Assembly (NCBI RefSeq): GCF_008124765.1
Contig: NZ_VNHS01000010.1
Coordinates: forward strand, 124,001 to 188,000
Source of the DNA: Paenibacillus methanolicus
GTDB taxonomy: Bacteria; Bacillota; Bacilli; Paenibacillales; Paenibacillaceae
Direction of reading: 5' to 3'
DNA length: 64,000 nucleotides
Shown here: positions 35,631 through 43,661 of the stretch, piece by piece
Numbering within the stretch: position 1 is the stretch's first letter
Layout of the letters: every line of letters begins with the position of its first letter
Made by a program: the position numbers and the translations under genes
Notes under the pieces: model-generated
Database searches by the model: none
Seen by the model: only the letters and a program-made list of their open reading frames with translations
Told to the model about the DNA's origin: nothing

Positions 35631-35951
35631 GTGTTAGATAAAGCGAAGGTCTATTATGAAGCGCGCACCACGTACTACTCCGTCGTTCTCGTCGTTAACG
35701 TGATCGCCATGGCAGCCCTCACGTCGCTTGCGATGGCTCATTTCGTCGTGTTCGTCGCCAGCCTGCTCGTCTATTCGTACGGCTTGCGCCACGCGCTCGT
35801 CGCCGAGCTGACGGCCTCGCTCGATCTCCCGGTTCGCGGCGCCCGGCGTCCCCGTTTCGTCCAGCAATGGAAGCGCACCGCGGTGCTTTGGTTCTCGCTG
35901 CTGTACACCGTGACGCTAACGGCGCTCACGTTCGCCATGCAAACCATCTGA
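35631..35951 (+). CDS. Small membrane protein of unknown function
   Basis: A 106-residue protein starting at GTG, with GGAGAGGAG about 8-10 bases upstream. It has two N-terminal hydrophobic stretches (YYSVVLVVNVIAMAALTSLA; FVVFVASLLVYSYGL), a basic loop (VRGARRPRFVQQWKR) and a third segment (TAVLWFSLLYTVTLTAL). I do not recognise the family. It is a single gene, convergent with cotJC, followed by a terminator. Confidence 0.75.
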   Translation: MLDKAKVYYEARTTYYSVVLVVNVIAMAALTSLAMAHFVVFVASLLVYSYGLRHALVAELTASLDLPVRGARRPRFVQQWKRTAVLWFSLLYTVTLTALTFAMQTI

Positions 35952-35962
35952 TCATCGACAAG

Positions 35963-36015
35963 CAGGGACCGCGGCGCTAATCCGGATGGATATGCGCGGG
36001 CGCTCCCTGTTTTTT
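35963..36015 (+). terminator. Terminator after the small membrane gene
   Basis: CAGGGA (35963-35968) pairs with TCCCTG (36004-36009) with inner CGC/GCG pairs in a large loop, followed by six T residues. Confidence 0.7.
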
Positions 36016-36024
36016 GCGTATCCG

Positions 36025-36594
36025 CTAAAATACCTTCTTCGCTTCCCGATCCGCCTTAATGATCTCCACCGCTTCCTTGAACCGCATCGCGTGCACGACT
36101 TCCCGCTCCCTTAGAAATTTGAGGCCGTCCTGCAGGTCGACGTCGTCGGTCATGTCGATCAGCCACTGGTACGTCGCTCGCGCCTTCTCTTCCGCCGCGA
36201 TATCTTCGTAAAGATCCGCGAGCGGATCGCCCTTGGCTTGAATATAAGCCGCGGTCCACGGCACGCCGTCCGCATTGACGTAGAACATCGCATGATCACG
36301 CTGCGCGTAGTTCGCGCCCAGCCCCGCCGCCTCCAGCTGCTCGACCGTCGCATCCTTCGTCAGCTTGTAGATCATCGTCGCGATCATTTCAAGGTGCGCG
36401 AATTCCTCTGTGCCTATATCGTTCAGCAGCCCGACTACCTTATCCGGAATCGTGTACCGCTGGTTTAAGTAGCGCAGCGCGGCGGCCAATTCGCCGTCGG
36501 CGCCGCCGTACTGCTCGAGCAGAAATTTCGCCATGCGCGGATCGCATTTGCTTACCCTTACCGGATATTGCAGTTTTTTTTCGTATACCCACAT
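36025..36594 (-). CDS. cotJC: Spore coat protein CotJC, manganese-catalase family
   Basis: A 189-residue ferritin-like protein. Glutamates and histidines of the di-manganese site are visible in LLNDIGTEEFAHLEMIATMI, ADLYEDIAAEEKARATYQWL and LREREVVHAMRFKEAVE, arranged as the ExxH motifs of Mn catalase. It is part of the inner spore coat in B. subtilis, where CotJA, CotJB and CotJC are made together under sigma-E. It is the last gene of the cotJ set here and has a strong GGAGG site. Confidence 0.95.
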   Translation of the reverse strand: MWVYEKKLQYPVRVSKCDPRMAKFLLEQYGGADGELAAALRYLNQRYTIPDKVVGLLNDIGTEEFAHLEMIATMIYKLTKDATVEQLEAAGLGANYAQRDHAMFYVNADGVPWTAAYIQAKGDPLADLYEDIAAEEKARATYQWLIDMTDDVDLQDGLKFLREREVVHAMRFKEAVEIIKADREAKKVF

Positions 36595-36650
36595 GCGTCT
36601 CTTCTGCCTCCTTTAAGTACGGTCCCCAAATCGAATCGAACCAGACTCGC

Positions 36651-36917
36651 CTATACCTGCCAAGGCCAAGGTGCTTCCGACCACTGCCACGGGAATTTCG
36701 AATAGCTGTGTCCGTAGTTCATCAGCGGTCCGTATTGATGCTCGAAATGATAGGCGCACTGCTGTCGCTTCTGGGCCAGCTGGTTAAATTGCGTCACCGC
36801 CTGCATGTCGTTCGGGTGGGTATCCAAGTACAAGTTCAGCTCGAGCAGGGCAAAATCCAGCTGCTGAAGCTCCAGAAGCTTCGCGTAATAGTTCGCGTCC
36901 AGCTGTTTCTCGCTCAT
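36651..36917 (-). CDS. cotJB: Spore coat protein CotJB
   Basis: An 88-residue protein with the CotJB helices (YYAKLLELQQLDFALLELNL, DTHPNDMQAVTQFNQLAQKR) and aromatic C-terminus (YGHSYSKFPWQWSEAPWPWQV-like end with four Trp). The ATG at 36917 overlaps the stop of cotJA by an ATGA and follows GGAGG. It is needed with CotJA and CotJC for coat assembly; biochemical role unknown. Confidence 0.93.
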   Translation of the reverse strand: MSEKQLDANYYAKLLELQQLDFALLELNLYLDTHPNDMQAVTQFNQLAQKRQQCAYHFEHQYGPLMNYGHSYSKFPWQWSEAPWPWQV

Positions 36918-37144
36918 GGCCTCGGTCCTCCCGTTCCGCATTTGGACTCATAAGGGCTGTACAGCGCAGGCCACAGCGTGCCGAGCTTCAACGCCTGATC
37001 GAGCGGGAACTGCGGCAAATTCATCGGCTGATACGGAATATACTGATTCGGCGGCACGACGTACGTCTTGACGATAATCGGCGGACACGGATCGAACGGA
37101 CCGACGAACGGATACCACTCGCGAAGCTGATTGTTGGCGCTCAC
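36914..37144 (-). CDS. cotJA: Spore coat associated protein CotJA
   Basis: A 76-residue, Pro/Tyr-rich protein (REWYPFVGPFDPCPPIIVKTY; PPNQYIPYQPMNLPQF; LGTLWPALYSPY), matching CotJA. It begins at a GTG with GAGGAGG upstream. It is the first gene of cotJABC, and its stop overlaps cotJB. The 220-base region upstream has an ATATACAT box that might be part of a sigma-E promoter, but the -35 is unclear. Confidence 0.93.
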   Translation of the reverse strand: MSANNQLREWYPFVGPFDPCPPIIVKTYVVPPNQYIPYQPMNLPQFPLDQALKLGTLWPALYSPYESKCGTGGPRP

Positions 37145-37364
37145 CGTTAAACCTCCTCTGGGGTGCAGACTACATCCTCGCTCATGTATATGCGGCGTCT
37201 ATCGCTTTCTTGTTCGTTTTTTCGGCAATTTCCCGGGTAATAAGACAGGTTTGTCCATCGCCGCCGTTGTCGCCCCTCGAACATCGCCTACTCACGCACT
37301 CATGCAATGCACAAAAGCCTGCATCCGCTTGCGCGGCGCAGACTTTACGATAGGAGAGAGGACG

Positions 37365-38399
37365 TCAGTCCAGTTTAATTTTCGATTGGAACAGTCCCGC
37401 CTTGCGCGCCGCCATATAGACGATGACGACAAGCGGTCCGAGAAACACGCCGATAACCCCAACGAGCTTAAACCCGACGTACAAACTAATGAGCGCCGGC
37501 AGCGCCCCGATCCCGACCGCGTCGCCCAGCACCTTCGGCTCGACGATCCGGCGGAATACGGTAATGACGACGAACAGAATGAGCAAGCCCGCGCCCTCGA
37601 AGCTATGGTTGGTCAACAGAAGATAACCGGCCCACGGTACGAGCACCGATCCTGTCCCGAGTATCGGCAGAATATCGACGATGACGATGAGCAGCGCGAT
37701 GGCTAGCGGATATTTGAGCCCCAGTATAAGCAGGCCGATCAACGTAATCACATAGGTCAGCGCGCTCAAAATAAGCTGCGAGCGGATAAAGCCCAGCACC
37801 GATTTGCGCAAATTCTCGAGCACCTGCTCCACTTGGCCGCGCGAGCGTTCGTCGAAAATGGAAAGAAACGACGACTTGAGCGACGTAAGGCTGAACGAGA
37901 ACAAATACACCGCGACGAGAAACACGATGAAGAAGATGAACATGCCCGGAATGCCTTTGGCAAACCCGACGAACGTTTGCGAAATATTCGCCACCACGTT
38001 CACCAGCGAGTTGGACAATCCTTTCAGGGTGCTCTCCAGCTGGCTGGCCGCATCAGGCGGCATATGAGCATACAGTTCTTTGGCGCTGTCGATCGTCTGC
38101 TGAACGTAGGCGTTCGCATCGCTGACGACCCGAGGCGCTTTATCCCAGAACGCGATCACTTCCGCGAATAGCTTGACGCCGATGCCGATGAATAAGCCGA
38201 TCAGCAGCACCGTAAACAGCGTACAAGAGATCACGCCCGCGGCCAGGCGGTTCAACCGGAATTTCCGCATGAACAACCGGTTGAGCGGTTCTAAGAAGAT
38301 CGCCACCAGCAGGGCAAGCAGGAAAGGCGAGCCTACCGTGAACAGTAGGTACAAAAAAATGAGCCCTGCCGCGGCGGTCAATACTTGTTTCAAGGACAT
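37365..38399 (-). CDS. AI-2E family transporter, YtvI-like (second copy)
   Basis: A 344-residue polytopic membrane protein with an N-terminal hydrophobic hairpin, a soluble helical part (residues about 80-130), and at least five C-terminal segments with the family signature ITVFRRIVEPKVLGDAVGIGALP and VIGVFLGPLVVIVYMA. Relatives include YtvI, YrrI and AI-2 exporters; substrate unknown. It is distinct in sequence from the copy at 8884-9999. GAGGGGG lies before the ATG. It follows the CNNM gene by 20 bases and is probably co-transcribed with it. Confidence 0.85.
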   Translation of the reverse strand: MSLKQVLTAAAGLIFLYLLFTVGSPFLLALLVAIFLEPLNRLFMRKFRLNRLAAGVISCTLFTVLLIGLFIGIGVKLFAEVIAFWDKAPRVVSDANAYVQQTIDSAKELYAHMPPDAASQLESTLKGLSNSLVNVVANISQTFVGFAKGIPGMFIFFIVFLVAVYLFSFSLTSLKSSFLSIFDERSRGQVEQVLENLRKSVLGFIRSQLILSALTYVITLIGLLILGLKYPLAIALLIVIVDILPILGTGSVLVPWAGYLLLTNHSFEGAGLLILFVVITVFRRIVEPKVLGDAVGIGALPALISLYVGFKLVGVIGVFLGPLVVIVYMAARKAGLFQSKIKLD

Positions 38400-38419
38400 T
38401 GGTCCGGTTCCCCCTCTAT

Positions 38420-39781
38420 CTATCTCCCCAATCCCTCAGGTTCATCCGAGGGAGCGTCTACGACCCGAAGTTTCGGCTGCTTGTAGATATGTACGCGAAG
38501 CACGCGCAGCTTAACACTTTCGGCCACTTCAAAAATATAACCGTCGTGGATAATTTTCTTCCCCTTGACCGGATTGCCTTCAAGCCTAGTGAACAGCCAG
38601 CCTCCGATCGTGTCGACATCCTCGTCTTCGATGTCCAGTTCGAACAGCCCGTTCACGTCCTCAATTAGCGTCCGGCCATCCACCGACGTCACCTCGCCAT
38701 TTACGACGATGCTCGGCCCTTCCGTATCGAATTCGTCGTGGATCTCCCCGACGATTTCCTCCAAGATCAGCTCGGTCGTCAGCATCCCGGCCGTGCCGCC
38801 GTATTCGTCGACCACGATGGCGAGCTGGGAATGCTTGCGCTGCATCATTTTCAGCACATGGCTGATCTCCATCGATTCCGGCACGTTCAGAATCGGCCGC
38901 ACGAATTTCTCCAGCTCGTGATCCTCGTCCGGATCGGCCATCAACAAGTCCGTAATATGGACGAACCCGATAATCTGATCTTTGTCGTCGACGCACACCG
39001 GAAAGCGGGTATGCTTCTTCTCGTAGACCAACTTCATGTTCTCTGCGAACGGCATTTCCGTATTCAGGCAGTCCATGTCCGTGCGCGGAAGCATGATCTC
39101 GCGGGCCAACCGGTCCGAGAACTCGAAAATATTATCGAACAGCGTCATCTCGTCCTTATCGATGATACCGCTCTTCGTGCTTTGATTCATCAGAATACGG
39201 ATTTCTTCCTCCGTATGCGCGGAATCATGCTCGCTGGCCGGCGCAATGCCGACCCAGCGCAGCAGCCGGTTCGCGGTTCCGTTCAAGACAAAGATCGCCG
39301 GAAGGAACAGCCGGTAGAACCAGAGCAGCGGAACGGCCAGCCATAGCGAGGTTGCCACCGACTTGCGGATCGCCAGCGACTTGGGCGCAAGTTCCCCGAG
39401 CACGATGTGGAGGAATGTAATGACCACGAAGCCGATAATAACCGATACGGTCGTTATGAGTCCTTCATCCGCCATGCCGAGCCGGTAGAACAGCGGTTCC
39501 ACGATCAACTCCGAAATCGCCGGCTCCCCGACCCACCCTAGCCCGAGCGAAGCGAGCGTAATGCCAAGCTGCGTCGCGGACAAGTAGGCGTCAAGCTTGC
39601 CGTTCACTTTAAGCGCGTAACGGGCGCGGACGTTCCCTTCGCCGGCCAGCTGCGTCAGCTGCGTCGAACGCACTTTGACGAGCGCGAATTCGGCGGCGAC
39701 GAACAGACCGTTGAGCATGACGAGCAAAATGACGAGCAGCAGGTTGAGTACGATAGGTCCGAGATGAAATTCGGTATGCAA
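38420..39781 (-). CDS. CNNM/CorC-type membrane protein (DUF21-CBS-CorC_HlyC)
   Basis: A 453-residue transporter-associated protein. It has a DUF21 domain with four membrane segments (residues 1-200; NGLFVAAEFALVKVRSTQL, LGELAPKSLAIRKS), a CBS pair (about 215-340; MLPRTDMDCL, GFVHITDLL, LAIVVDEYGGTAGMLT) and a C-terminal CorC_HlyC domain. Relatives in Bacillus (MpfA/YhdP) protect against excess magnesium by export. The start codon is TTG, with GAGAGGAG 11 bases upstream. Confidence 0.9.
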   Translation of the reverse strand: MHTEFHLGPIVLNLLLVILLVMLNGLFVAAEFALVKVRSTQLTQLAGEGNVRARYALKVNGKLDAYLSATQLGITLASLGLGWVGEPAISELIVEPLFYRLGMADEGLITTVSVIIGFVVITFLHIVLGELAPKSLAIRKSVATSLWLAVPLLWFYRLFLPAIFVLNGTANRLLRWVGIAPASEHDSAHTEEEIRILMNQSTKSGIIDKDEMTLFDNIFEFSDRLAREIMLPRTDMDCLNTEMPFAENMKLVYEKKHTRFPVCVDDKDQIIGFVHITDLLMADPDEDHELEKFVRPILNVPESMEISHVLKMMQRKHSQLAIVVDEYGGTAGMLTTELILEEIVGEIHDEFDTEGPSIVVNGEVTSVDGRTLIEDVNGLFELDIEDEDVDTIGGWLFTRLEGNPVKGKKIIHDGYIFEVAESVKLRVLRVHIYKQPKLRVVDAPSDEPEGLGR

Positions 39782-39814
39782 GGCCGTAAATCCGCTCCTC
39801 TCTCCCGCCTTTTC

Positions 39815-40942
39815 TTAATACATAACCGCCTGGCGCTTCGTGAAATCGACATCCTTATAGTACATGTCCTTCACGAGCAGGTTCGGTCCGCAGCAGGAAG
39901 CTTGCGGGCAATGGCAGCTGACGCTTGCCGCGAGGGAATCGCCGAGCCAGCGGTTGAACAAGTCGCCGAGCCGGTCGCGCCGCACGTTGCCGAACGACGG
40001 CACGTCGGCGAAATCGGTCACGAACACGTCGCCCGTGAACAAATTGACGTTCAGGCGATTGCGGCCGTCGGGGTCGTTGCGCACGGTGACGTTCGGCTCC
40101 GACGCCAGCCGCCTCAGCAATTCGCGGTCCGCTTCGTTCTCGCTGCAATGGAAGAATGGCAGCGTGCCGAACAGCATCCAGACCGACTTGTCGCGGCGAT
40201 CCAGCAGATCGGCGATCGCCCGGCGCATATCTCCGCCGCTGAGCACGGGCAAATTCGCCGCGAACGCGCTCGGATACATCGGATGCACCTCGTGACGCTG
40301 ACAGCCCATCTCCATAATTAGTTTGTGAATCTCGACTATCTTCGTATGCGTCCGGTAGTTAATCATCGACTCCGCGGAGACGAGCAGTCCGCCTTCGGTC
40401 AGCCGACGCGTGTTGTCGATCATCCGTTCGTACATCCGCACCGCCGCCTCCCGCGGAACCGGATGTCCGCTCTTCGCGAATCCGACTTCGTGGAAATCAT
40501 CGGCGTTCGTGTAGTTGAACGAAATATGCATGACGTCCAAATAAGGCGCGATCGCCTCGTAGCGCCCGTAGTCCAGCGTCACGTTCGAGTTGATCTGGGA
40601 GCGCACGCCCCGACTGCGGGCATATTTCAAGAGCGGGATGATATACTCGCGAACGGTGCGGTCCGCGAACGACGGCTCGCCGCCCGTGATGCTGATCGTC
40701 TGCAGATGCTCCACTTCGTCCAGCCGCCGCAGCATCAGGTCCAGCGGTAGCTTCTCCGGCTCGCGGAGCACGAGCGTATCGCCGACCGCGCAGTGCTCGC
40801 AGCGCATATTGCACAGGTTTGATACCGTCATCTCCACGCTCGTCAGGCGATGCCGGCCATATCGGTTCAAGGACGTGATCGGGTCCCATGGATCGTTCTG
40901 CGGGGATAACGGGGATAATGGATCATTCGATAATACTTTCAT
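39815..40942 (-). CDS. yfkAB: Radical SAM protein YfkAB with CxCxxxxC motif
   Basis: A 375-residue radical SAM protein. The SAM-binding cluster motif CNMRCEHC (CxxxCxxC) is near residue 45, followed by ITGGEPSF, and the C-terminal end carries the diagnostic CHCPQASCC motif for a second metal centre. Reaction unknown. The ATG at 40942 is chosen; a GTG three bases upstream is equally possible, with AAGGTG as the site for either. A long repeat-containing intergenic region lies upstream. Confidence 0.9.
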   Translation of the reverse strand: MKVLSNDPLSPLSPQNDPWDPITSLNRYGRHRLTSVEMTVSNLCNMRCEHCAVGDTLVLREPEKLPLDLMLRRLDEVEHLQTISITGGEPSFADRTVREYIIPLLKYARSRGVRSQINSNVTLDYGRYEAIAPYLDVMHISFNYTNADDFHEVGFAKSGHPVPREAAVRMYERMIDNTRRLTEGGLLVSAESMINYRTHTKIVEIHKLIMEMGCQRHEVHPMYPSAFAANLPVLSGGDMRRAIADLLDRRDKSVWMLFGTLPFFHCSENEADRELLRRLASEPNVTVRNDPDGRNRLNVNLFTGDVFVTDFADVPSFGNVRRDRLGDLFNRWLGDSLAASVSCHCPQASCCGPNLLVKDMYYKDVDFTKRQAVMY

Positions 40943-41105
40943 CACATGTCAACACCTTAACAGTTGAATTGTAGCGTTTATGAAGCAGATCGGAATTAAA
41001 CAACTTTCAACGCCCGGGTATAATACCCTTTATTGTAATGTTCGCCACCTCAGGTTGCAATCTTTTGCGAGGCAAGGCAAGACGGTCGTACCGTCCATGA
41101 TCAGA

Positions 41106-41307
41106 CAAGGTGAAACGGCTGGCGCCGTCTTTGGCGGCACGGCGCGTTACATTCCGGAGAAATAGAAGCCTAATTATATACGTGAAACCTATAATCTCTT
41201 ATATTTCAAGGTGAAACGGCTGGCGCCGTCTTTGGCGGCGCGGCGCGTTACATTCCGGAGAAATAGAAGCTGAAGGATAAGCGTGAAACTTATGCTTTCC
41301 TCTATGT
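41106..41307 (+). repeat. Dispersed hairpin repeat, copies B1 and B2 in tandem
   Basis: Two 101-base units (41106-41206 and 41207-41307). The left modules are identical apart from one base. The right modules differ in sequence but both fold around a GTGAAA-containing loop: ATTATA/TATAAT in B1, ATAAG/CTTAT plus ATAGA/TCTAT in B2. They fill most of the 404-base gap between yfkAB and the HD-GYP gene; the part from 40946 to 41105 shows nothing else except short GC-rich stems. Confidence 0.85.
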
Positions 41308-41330
41308 AAAAAAGGGCCGTTGCCGGCCCC
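41308..41330 (-). terminator. Terminator of the HD-GYP gene
   Basis: On the minus strand GGGCC (41329-41325) pairs with GGCCC (41318-41314), then six T residues (41313-41308). It abuts repeat B2. Confidence 0.85.
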
Positions 41331-41349
41331 ATATCCTCGTTATGTTCAA

Positions 41350-42447
41350 TTAGTCGTTGTCAAACGCAGCGCCGACGCGCACGATCATGCAGCTGAGCTC
41401 CCGCGACAGATCCACTTCGTATGGCGCATGGATCGGCTGTCCGTCCCGGTCATACAGAATGCGGATCGTCGGCCGATGAGGCACGAGCGGATTCAGCTTG
41501 GCGACAACGCCCGCTTCCCCGGTCCCTAGCTTGACGGTGACGCCGATCGGGTAGATCGCCACGTGATCGCGGAAAACCTGCAGCATCCGCTGCTCGTACA
41601 ACGTGCCGGAACCGGCGTACAGTCCTTCCATCGCTTCATGGGGGAGCATCGGATCGCGATATACTCGCGTCGTTGTCATAGCGTCGTACGAATCGACGAG
41701 ACCGATCCACTTGGCGTATTCGTGGATTTGGTCGCCGGCGATCCCTCTCGGATACCCGCTCCCGTTCAGCCGTTCGTGATGCTGGAACGCGCAGTGCGCC
41801 GCCAGCAGCGGAATGTTCGGCTCATCTTTGAGTAGCAGATAGCCCCGCTCGGCATGCCGCTTCATCTCCTCGTACTCGTCCCGGCTCAGCGAGCCCGGCT
41901 TCTTCAGCACGCCCATGCTGATCTGAGTCTTGCCGACGTCGTGCAGCATCGCGCCCAGACCGAGCGTCATCAATTCGTCCCGGGTATAGCCGCTCGCGAT
42001 GCCCAGCATCGTGGAATAGACGCATACGTTCAGCGAATGTTGGAACAAATAATCGTCGACGACGCCCATGTTCATGAGCATGATGAGCGCATGCTGTTGG
42101 CTGAGCAGATCGTCGAGCACCAAGTTCATCACGTCTCGGAATGGCTTGGAAATGTATGGATAAGGCCCGTTCTTCTGATTGGCGCCGTTCATCAAACTTT
42201 GGAATTGCTTGCGAATGGTGCCGAGCGCCTTGTGTCTCGTCTCGTCGCTGATCATGTCCGGCACGACCAAGTCCGCCGTTCGCGGATCCTCGATATAGAT
42301 GAAGTGAACGCCGTGGTCCGATAACCGGTCGATTAATTTCGCGGTCAGCTCCACATGCTCCGCCAGCAGAACGAGTCCTTCTTCGGAATAGATTTTCTTC
42401 GCCAGCCTCATGCCGGGCGCGCATTGGGTGATCGATAATAGACGCAT
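41350..42447 (-). CDS. HD-GYP domain protein (c-di-GMP phosphodiesterase family)
   Basis: A 365-residue cytoplasmic protein. An N-terminal DUF3391-like region (about residues 1-125) precedes an HD-GYP domain with the metal-binding motif LHDVGKTQI, further ligand His residues (EEMKRHAERGY; AHCAFQHHE), the GYP signature HERLNGSGYPRG and DSYDAMTTTR. Such domains degrade cyclic di-GMP. The last 70 residues (VAIYPIGVTVKLGTGE...) form a small beta domain common in Paenibacillus homologs. No partner GGDEF gene is adjacent. The start follows GGAAGG. Confidence 0.9.
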   Translation of the reverse strand: MRLLSITQCAPGMRLAKKIYSEEGLVLLAEHVELTAKLIDRLSDHGVHFIYIEDPRTADLVVPDMISDETRHKALGTIRKQFQSLMNGANQKNGPYPYISKPFRDVMNLVLDDLLSQQHALIMLMNMGVVDDYLFQHSLNVCVYSTMLGIASGYTRDELMTLGLGAMLHDVGKTQISMGVLKKPGSLSRDEYEEMKRHAERGYLLLKDEPNIPLLAAHCAFQHHERLNGSGYPRGIAGDQIHEYAKWIGLVDSYDAMTTTRVYRDPMLPHEAMEGLYAGSGTLYEQRMLQVFRDHVAIYPIGVTVKLGTGEAGVVAKLNPLVPHRPTIRILYDRDGQPIHAPYEVDLSRELSCMIVRVGAAFDND

Positions 42448-42591
42448 CGGATAGATCGGCCTTCCTTCATCTTTCCCTGTAGGAAATTCGACATTTTTCG
42501 TCGCACTGTCGTAATGTTAATGTAAGGGATATTGTGAAAAAGAGCAAGATGTATGCGAGGTTTGTCGACAAATTGTTCGATTTTTCGACGG

Positions 42592-43437
42592 TTACATGAC
42601 AAAGATCCAGAACAACGCGGCGAGGAGAAAACGGTAGATGGCAAAATGCCTGAGCTTGATGCGCTGGATGTACCGAAGGAAGATGACGATGACCAGCCAG
42701 GCGACGAGGAACGAAGCGACGAAACCGACGAGAAAGAACGTCAAGTTGTCGCCTTGTATGTATTTGTAATTCTCTAGCAGCTCGTAACCCGTTGCGGCCG
42801 CCATGATGGGGATCGCCATAATGAATGAAAAATCGGCCGCAGCGCGGTAAGAAGCCCCGACGAGCATCCCGCCGGCGATCGTGGAGCCTGAACGGGAATA
42901 GCCCGGCCAGAGTGAGAGGCACTGCAATAAACCGATGAGGAACGCCTGTCGATAAGAGAGGTCGTCCAGCGTTTCGGAGACGGTCGCGATCTTGCCGCGT
43001 TCCACGAGCCACTCCGCCGCCCACATGTAGACCCCGCCCGCGACGAGCGCGAACAGCACCGGCAGCTGGTTGAAGCCGTCTCCCTTAATGATATCCCGTA
43101 GCAAGAAGGCGAGCAGCAGCGGCGGCACGATCCCGAGCGCGATATGGATCAAATTCAGCCTGCGGGAAGATCGTCGCCCGGCGGCGGACAGCTTGCCGAT
43201 GACTTCGGTGCGGCGGGACAAGCCCAGCAGATTGGCGATGCGGGTACGATACACGATCGCCATCGCCAAGATCGCCGCCAGTTGGATGATGATCTCGAAC
43301 GTAATGATGCGTTGGTCGTCCGGCGTATAGCCGAGCAGCTTGTTCGTCAGAATCATGTGGCCGGACGAGGACACGGGCAGAAACTCCGTCAGCCCTTCCA
43401 CGAAGGCCAGTATAACCGCATTAATCAGCTCTCCCAT
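42592..43437 (-). CDS. uppP: Undecaprenyl-diphosphatase UppP (BacA)
   Basis: Recycles the lipid carrier undecaprenyl diphosphate to the monophosphate for cell-wall synthesis. The 281-residue protein has the consensus EGLTEFLPVSSSGHMIL near the N-terminus (catalytic Glu and Ser/His) and the second motif PGYSRSGSTI, plus about eight membrane segments. The start is taken as the ATG at 43437; a GTG five codons upstream sits almost on the AAGGAGAG site. Repeat copy C separates it from the upstream 5'-nucleotidase gene. Confidence 0.95.
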   Translation of the reverse strand: MGELINAVILAFVEGLTEFLPVSSSGHMILTNKLLGYTPDDQRIITFEIIIQLAAILAMAIVYRTRIANLLGLSRRTEVIGKLSAAGRRSSRRLNLIHIALGIVPPLLLAFLLRDIIKGDGFNQLPVLFALVAGGVYMWAAEWLVERGKIATVSETLDDLSYRQAFLIGLLQCLSLWPGYSRSGSTIAGGMLVGASYRAAADFSFIMAIPIMAAATGYELLENYKYIQGDNLTFFLVGFVASFLVAWLVIVIFLRYIQRIKLRHFAIYRFLLAALFWIFVM

Positions 43438-43468
43438 AAGCGTCCCAGACACTCTCCTTTGCGAGATA

Positions 43469-43658
43469 CAAGGCGAAACTCGTCTCGCCTTCTTTTAGCG
43501 GCGAGACGAGTTCCGTTCCGGATAAGCGGATTGGTTTGCGTTCACAATCGGTAGATTGGGAATGCAGCATTCAGCGATCGATAAGCGGATTGGTTTGCGT
43601 TCAGCGACGAGAAATACAGGATGATTTATAAGCGTGAAACTTATAAATTCCTGTATTT
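43469..43658 (+). repeat. Dispersed hairpin repeat, copy C (extended, with middle module)
   Basis: The left module has a perfect 13-base stem, AACTCGTCTCGCC and GGCGAGACGAGTT. The middle module carries two 24-base direct repeats (43521-43544 and 43580-43603), CAATC/GATTG and GAATGC-a-GCATTC hairpins. The right module is a long stem, AAATACAGG...CCTGTATTT with inner TTTATAAG/CTTATAAA around the loop CGTGAAA. It lies 4 bases from the stop of the upstream gene. Confidence 0.85.
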
Positions 43659-43661
43659 GGG

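Noticed and set aside
43469-43658. Insertion sequence or transposase remnant
   Set aside because: No terminal inverted repeats of IS type, target duplication or transposase fragment; the segment is made of small paired modules shared with other intergenic copies.
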